In this document: positions 63,713 through 64,000 of the stretch, one piece after another
Position numbering within the stretch: the first letter of the stretch is position 1
Layout: every line of letters starts with the position of its first letter
From: Candidatus Sulfotelmatobacter sp.
GTDB taxonomy: Bacteria; Acidobacteriota; Terriglobia; Terriglobales; Acidobacteriaceae
DNA: 64,000 nt
Reading direction: 5' to 3'
Assembly (NCBI GenBank): GCA_025462865.1
Contig: JAOAPI010000087.1
Location: 1-64,000, forward strand
Notes under the pieces: generated by a model
Database searches by the model: none
Seen by the model: the letters and a program-made list of their open reading frames with translations, nothing else
Told to the model about the DNA's origin: nothing
Translations under genes and position numbers: made by a program

Positions 63713-64000
63713 ATGCGAAGACCTCTCCTAGCTGCTGCTGCCGGGCTGTTCGTGTTCATCTCCATCTTTGGAACTTCACTGACAACTGCCCAAGGAAATA
63801 CTCAGAATGACTCTCCGCGAAAAGAGTCTGCTCCGGATGTTCCTGATTCAATTCAGGTTCCCGCCGGCGAAGAGGTAGTGCTGTTCGTGCACGCATCCGG
63901 CTCACAAATCTATGCGTGCCAAGCTGCTGCGGGAGATAGATTCGCCTGGGCTTTGAAAGGTCCTGAAGCTGACCTTCGCGATCGAAACGACAAAATGATT
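63713..64000 (+). CDS. DUF3455 domain protein, 5' part
   Basis: Open to the right edge, 96 codons visible. A signal peptide (LLAAAAGLFVFISIFG to TTAQG) leads to VPAGEEVVLFVHASGSQIY and WALKGPEADLRDRNDK, the family start as I recall it. Function unknown. The 3' end is outside the window. Confidence 0.78.
   Translation, partial: MRRPLLAAAAGLFVFISIFGTSLTTAQGNTQNDSPRKESAPDVPDSIQVPAGEEVVLFVHASGSQIYACQAAAGDRFAWALKGPEADLRDRNDKMI

Overview
The window looks like a chromosomal segment of an Acidobacteriota (Terriglobia/Koribacter-like) bacterium. This rests on gene content, not on a marker gene. Seen here are a DUF1800/DUF1501 secreted pair, a giant SBBP-repeat protein, two membrane serine/threonine kinases with beta-propeller or TolB/TPR extracellular parts, DUF4097 proteins, PQQ-type and lactonase-type propellers, a futalosine-pathway menaquinone gene (mqnD) and a Ccm system whose CcmE carries CxxxY instead of HxxxY. 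Coding density is high and genes lie on both strands. I saw no rRNA, tRNA, CRISPR array, integrase or phage genes.

Layout. 1-6.4 kb: 3' end of mqnD, a HAD hydrolase, a GAF/HD-GYP phosphodiesterase, and the DUF1800-DUF1501 pair. 6.4-13.5 kb: a DUF2306 membrane protein, a divergent SDR/TetR pair, a Rieske ferredoxin and a solitary nuoB, a PQQ-type propeller, a GT39-like glycosyltransferase and a DUF4097 protein. 13.5-21 kb: an overlapping nitrilase-methyltransferase pair, a 56-residue zinc-ribbon gene overlapping an amino-acid permease, a Kelch lipoprotein and a large TPR lipoprotein. 21-29.7 kb: a regulatory island with two sigma-54 activators, a soluble histidine kinase and two PilZ proteins around the SBBP giant. 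29.8-32.7 kb: ccmE-ccmA-ccmB-ccmC-ccmD, the last four joined by ATGA overlaps. 32.9-38.6 kb: pyrophosphatase, a cupredoxin-like protein, an M13 metallopeptidase with a clear terminator, and thiC.

38.6-39.5 kb is a small mobile region. A REP-associated tyrosine transposase is bracketed by two copies of the same paired-hairpin REP unit, followed by a diverged remnant of the 3' coding end of thiC. 39.5-48.4 kb: a propeller protein, DUF4097, MarC, an M28 peptidase, a VapBC module with a four-copy 9-bp operator array, proB-proA-small membrane protein, and a methyltransferase. 48.5-58.4 kb: a PLP decarboxylase, tandem DUF4034 paralogues, a remnant of decarboxylase coding sequence, then two convergent Ser/Thr kinases. 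58.5-64 kb: patatin, NUDIX, a FadN-like beta-oxidation enzyme, a LolA-like protein and a partial DUF3455 gene at the right edge.

The most unusual signals are the two gene remnants (thiC at 39363, decarboxylase at 53231). Each sits beyond extra DNA that follows the intact homologue. Also notable are the CxxxY CcmE operon, the vapBC operator with an apparently leaderless start, and the zinc-ribbon microgene coupled to a permease.
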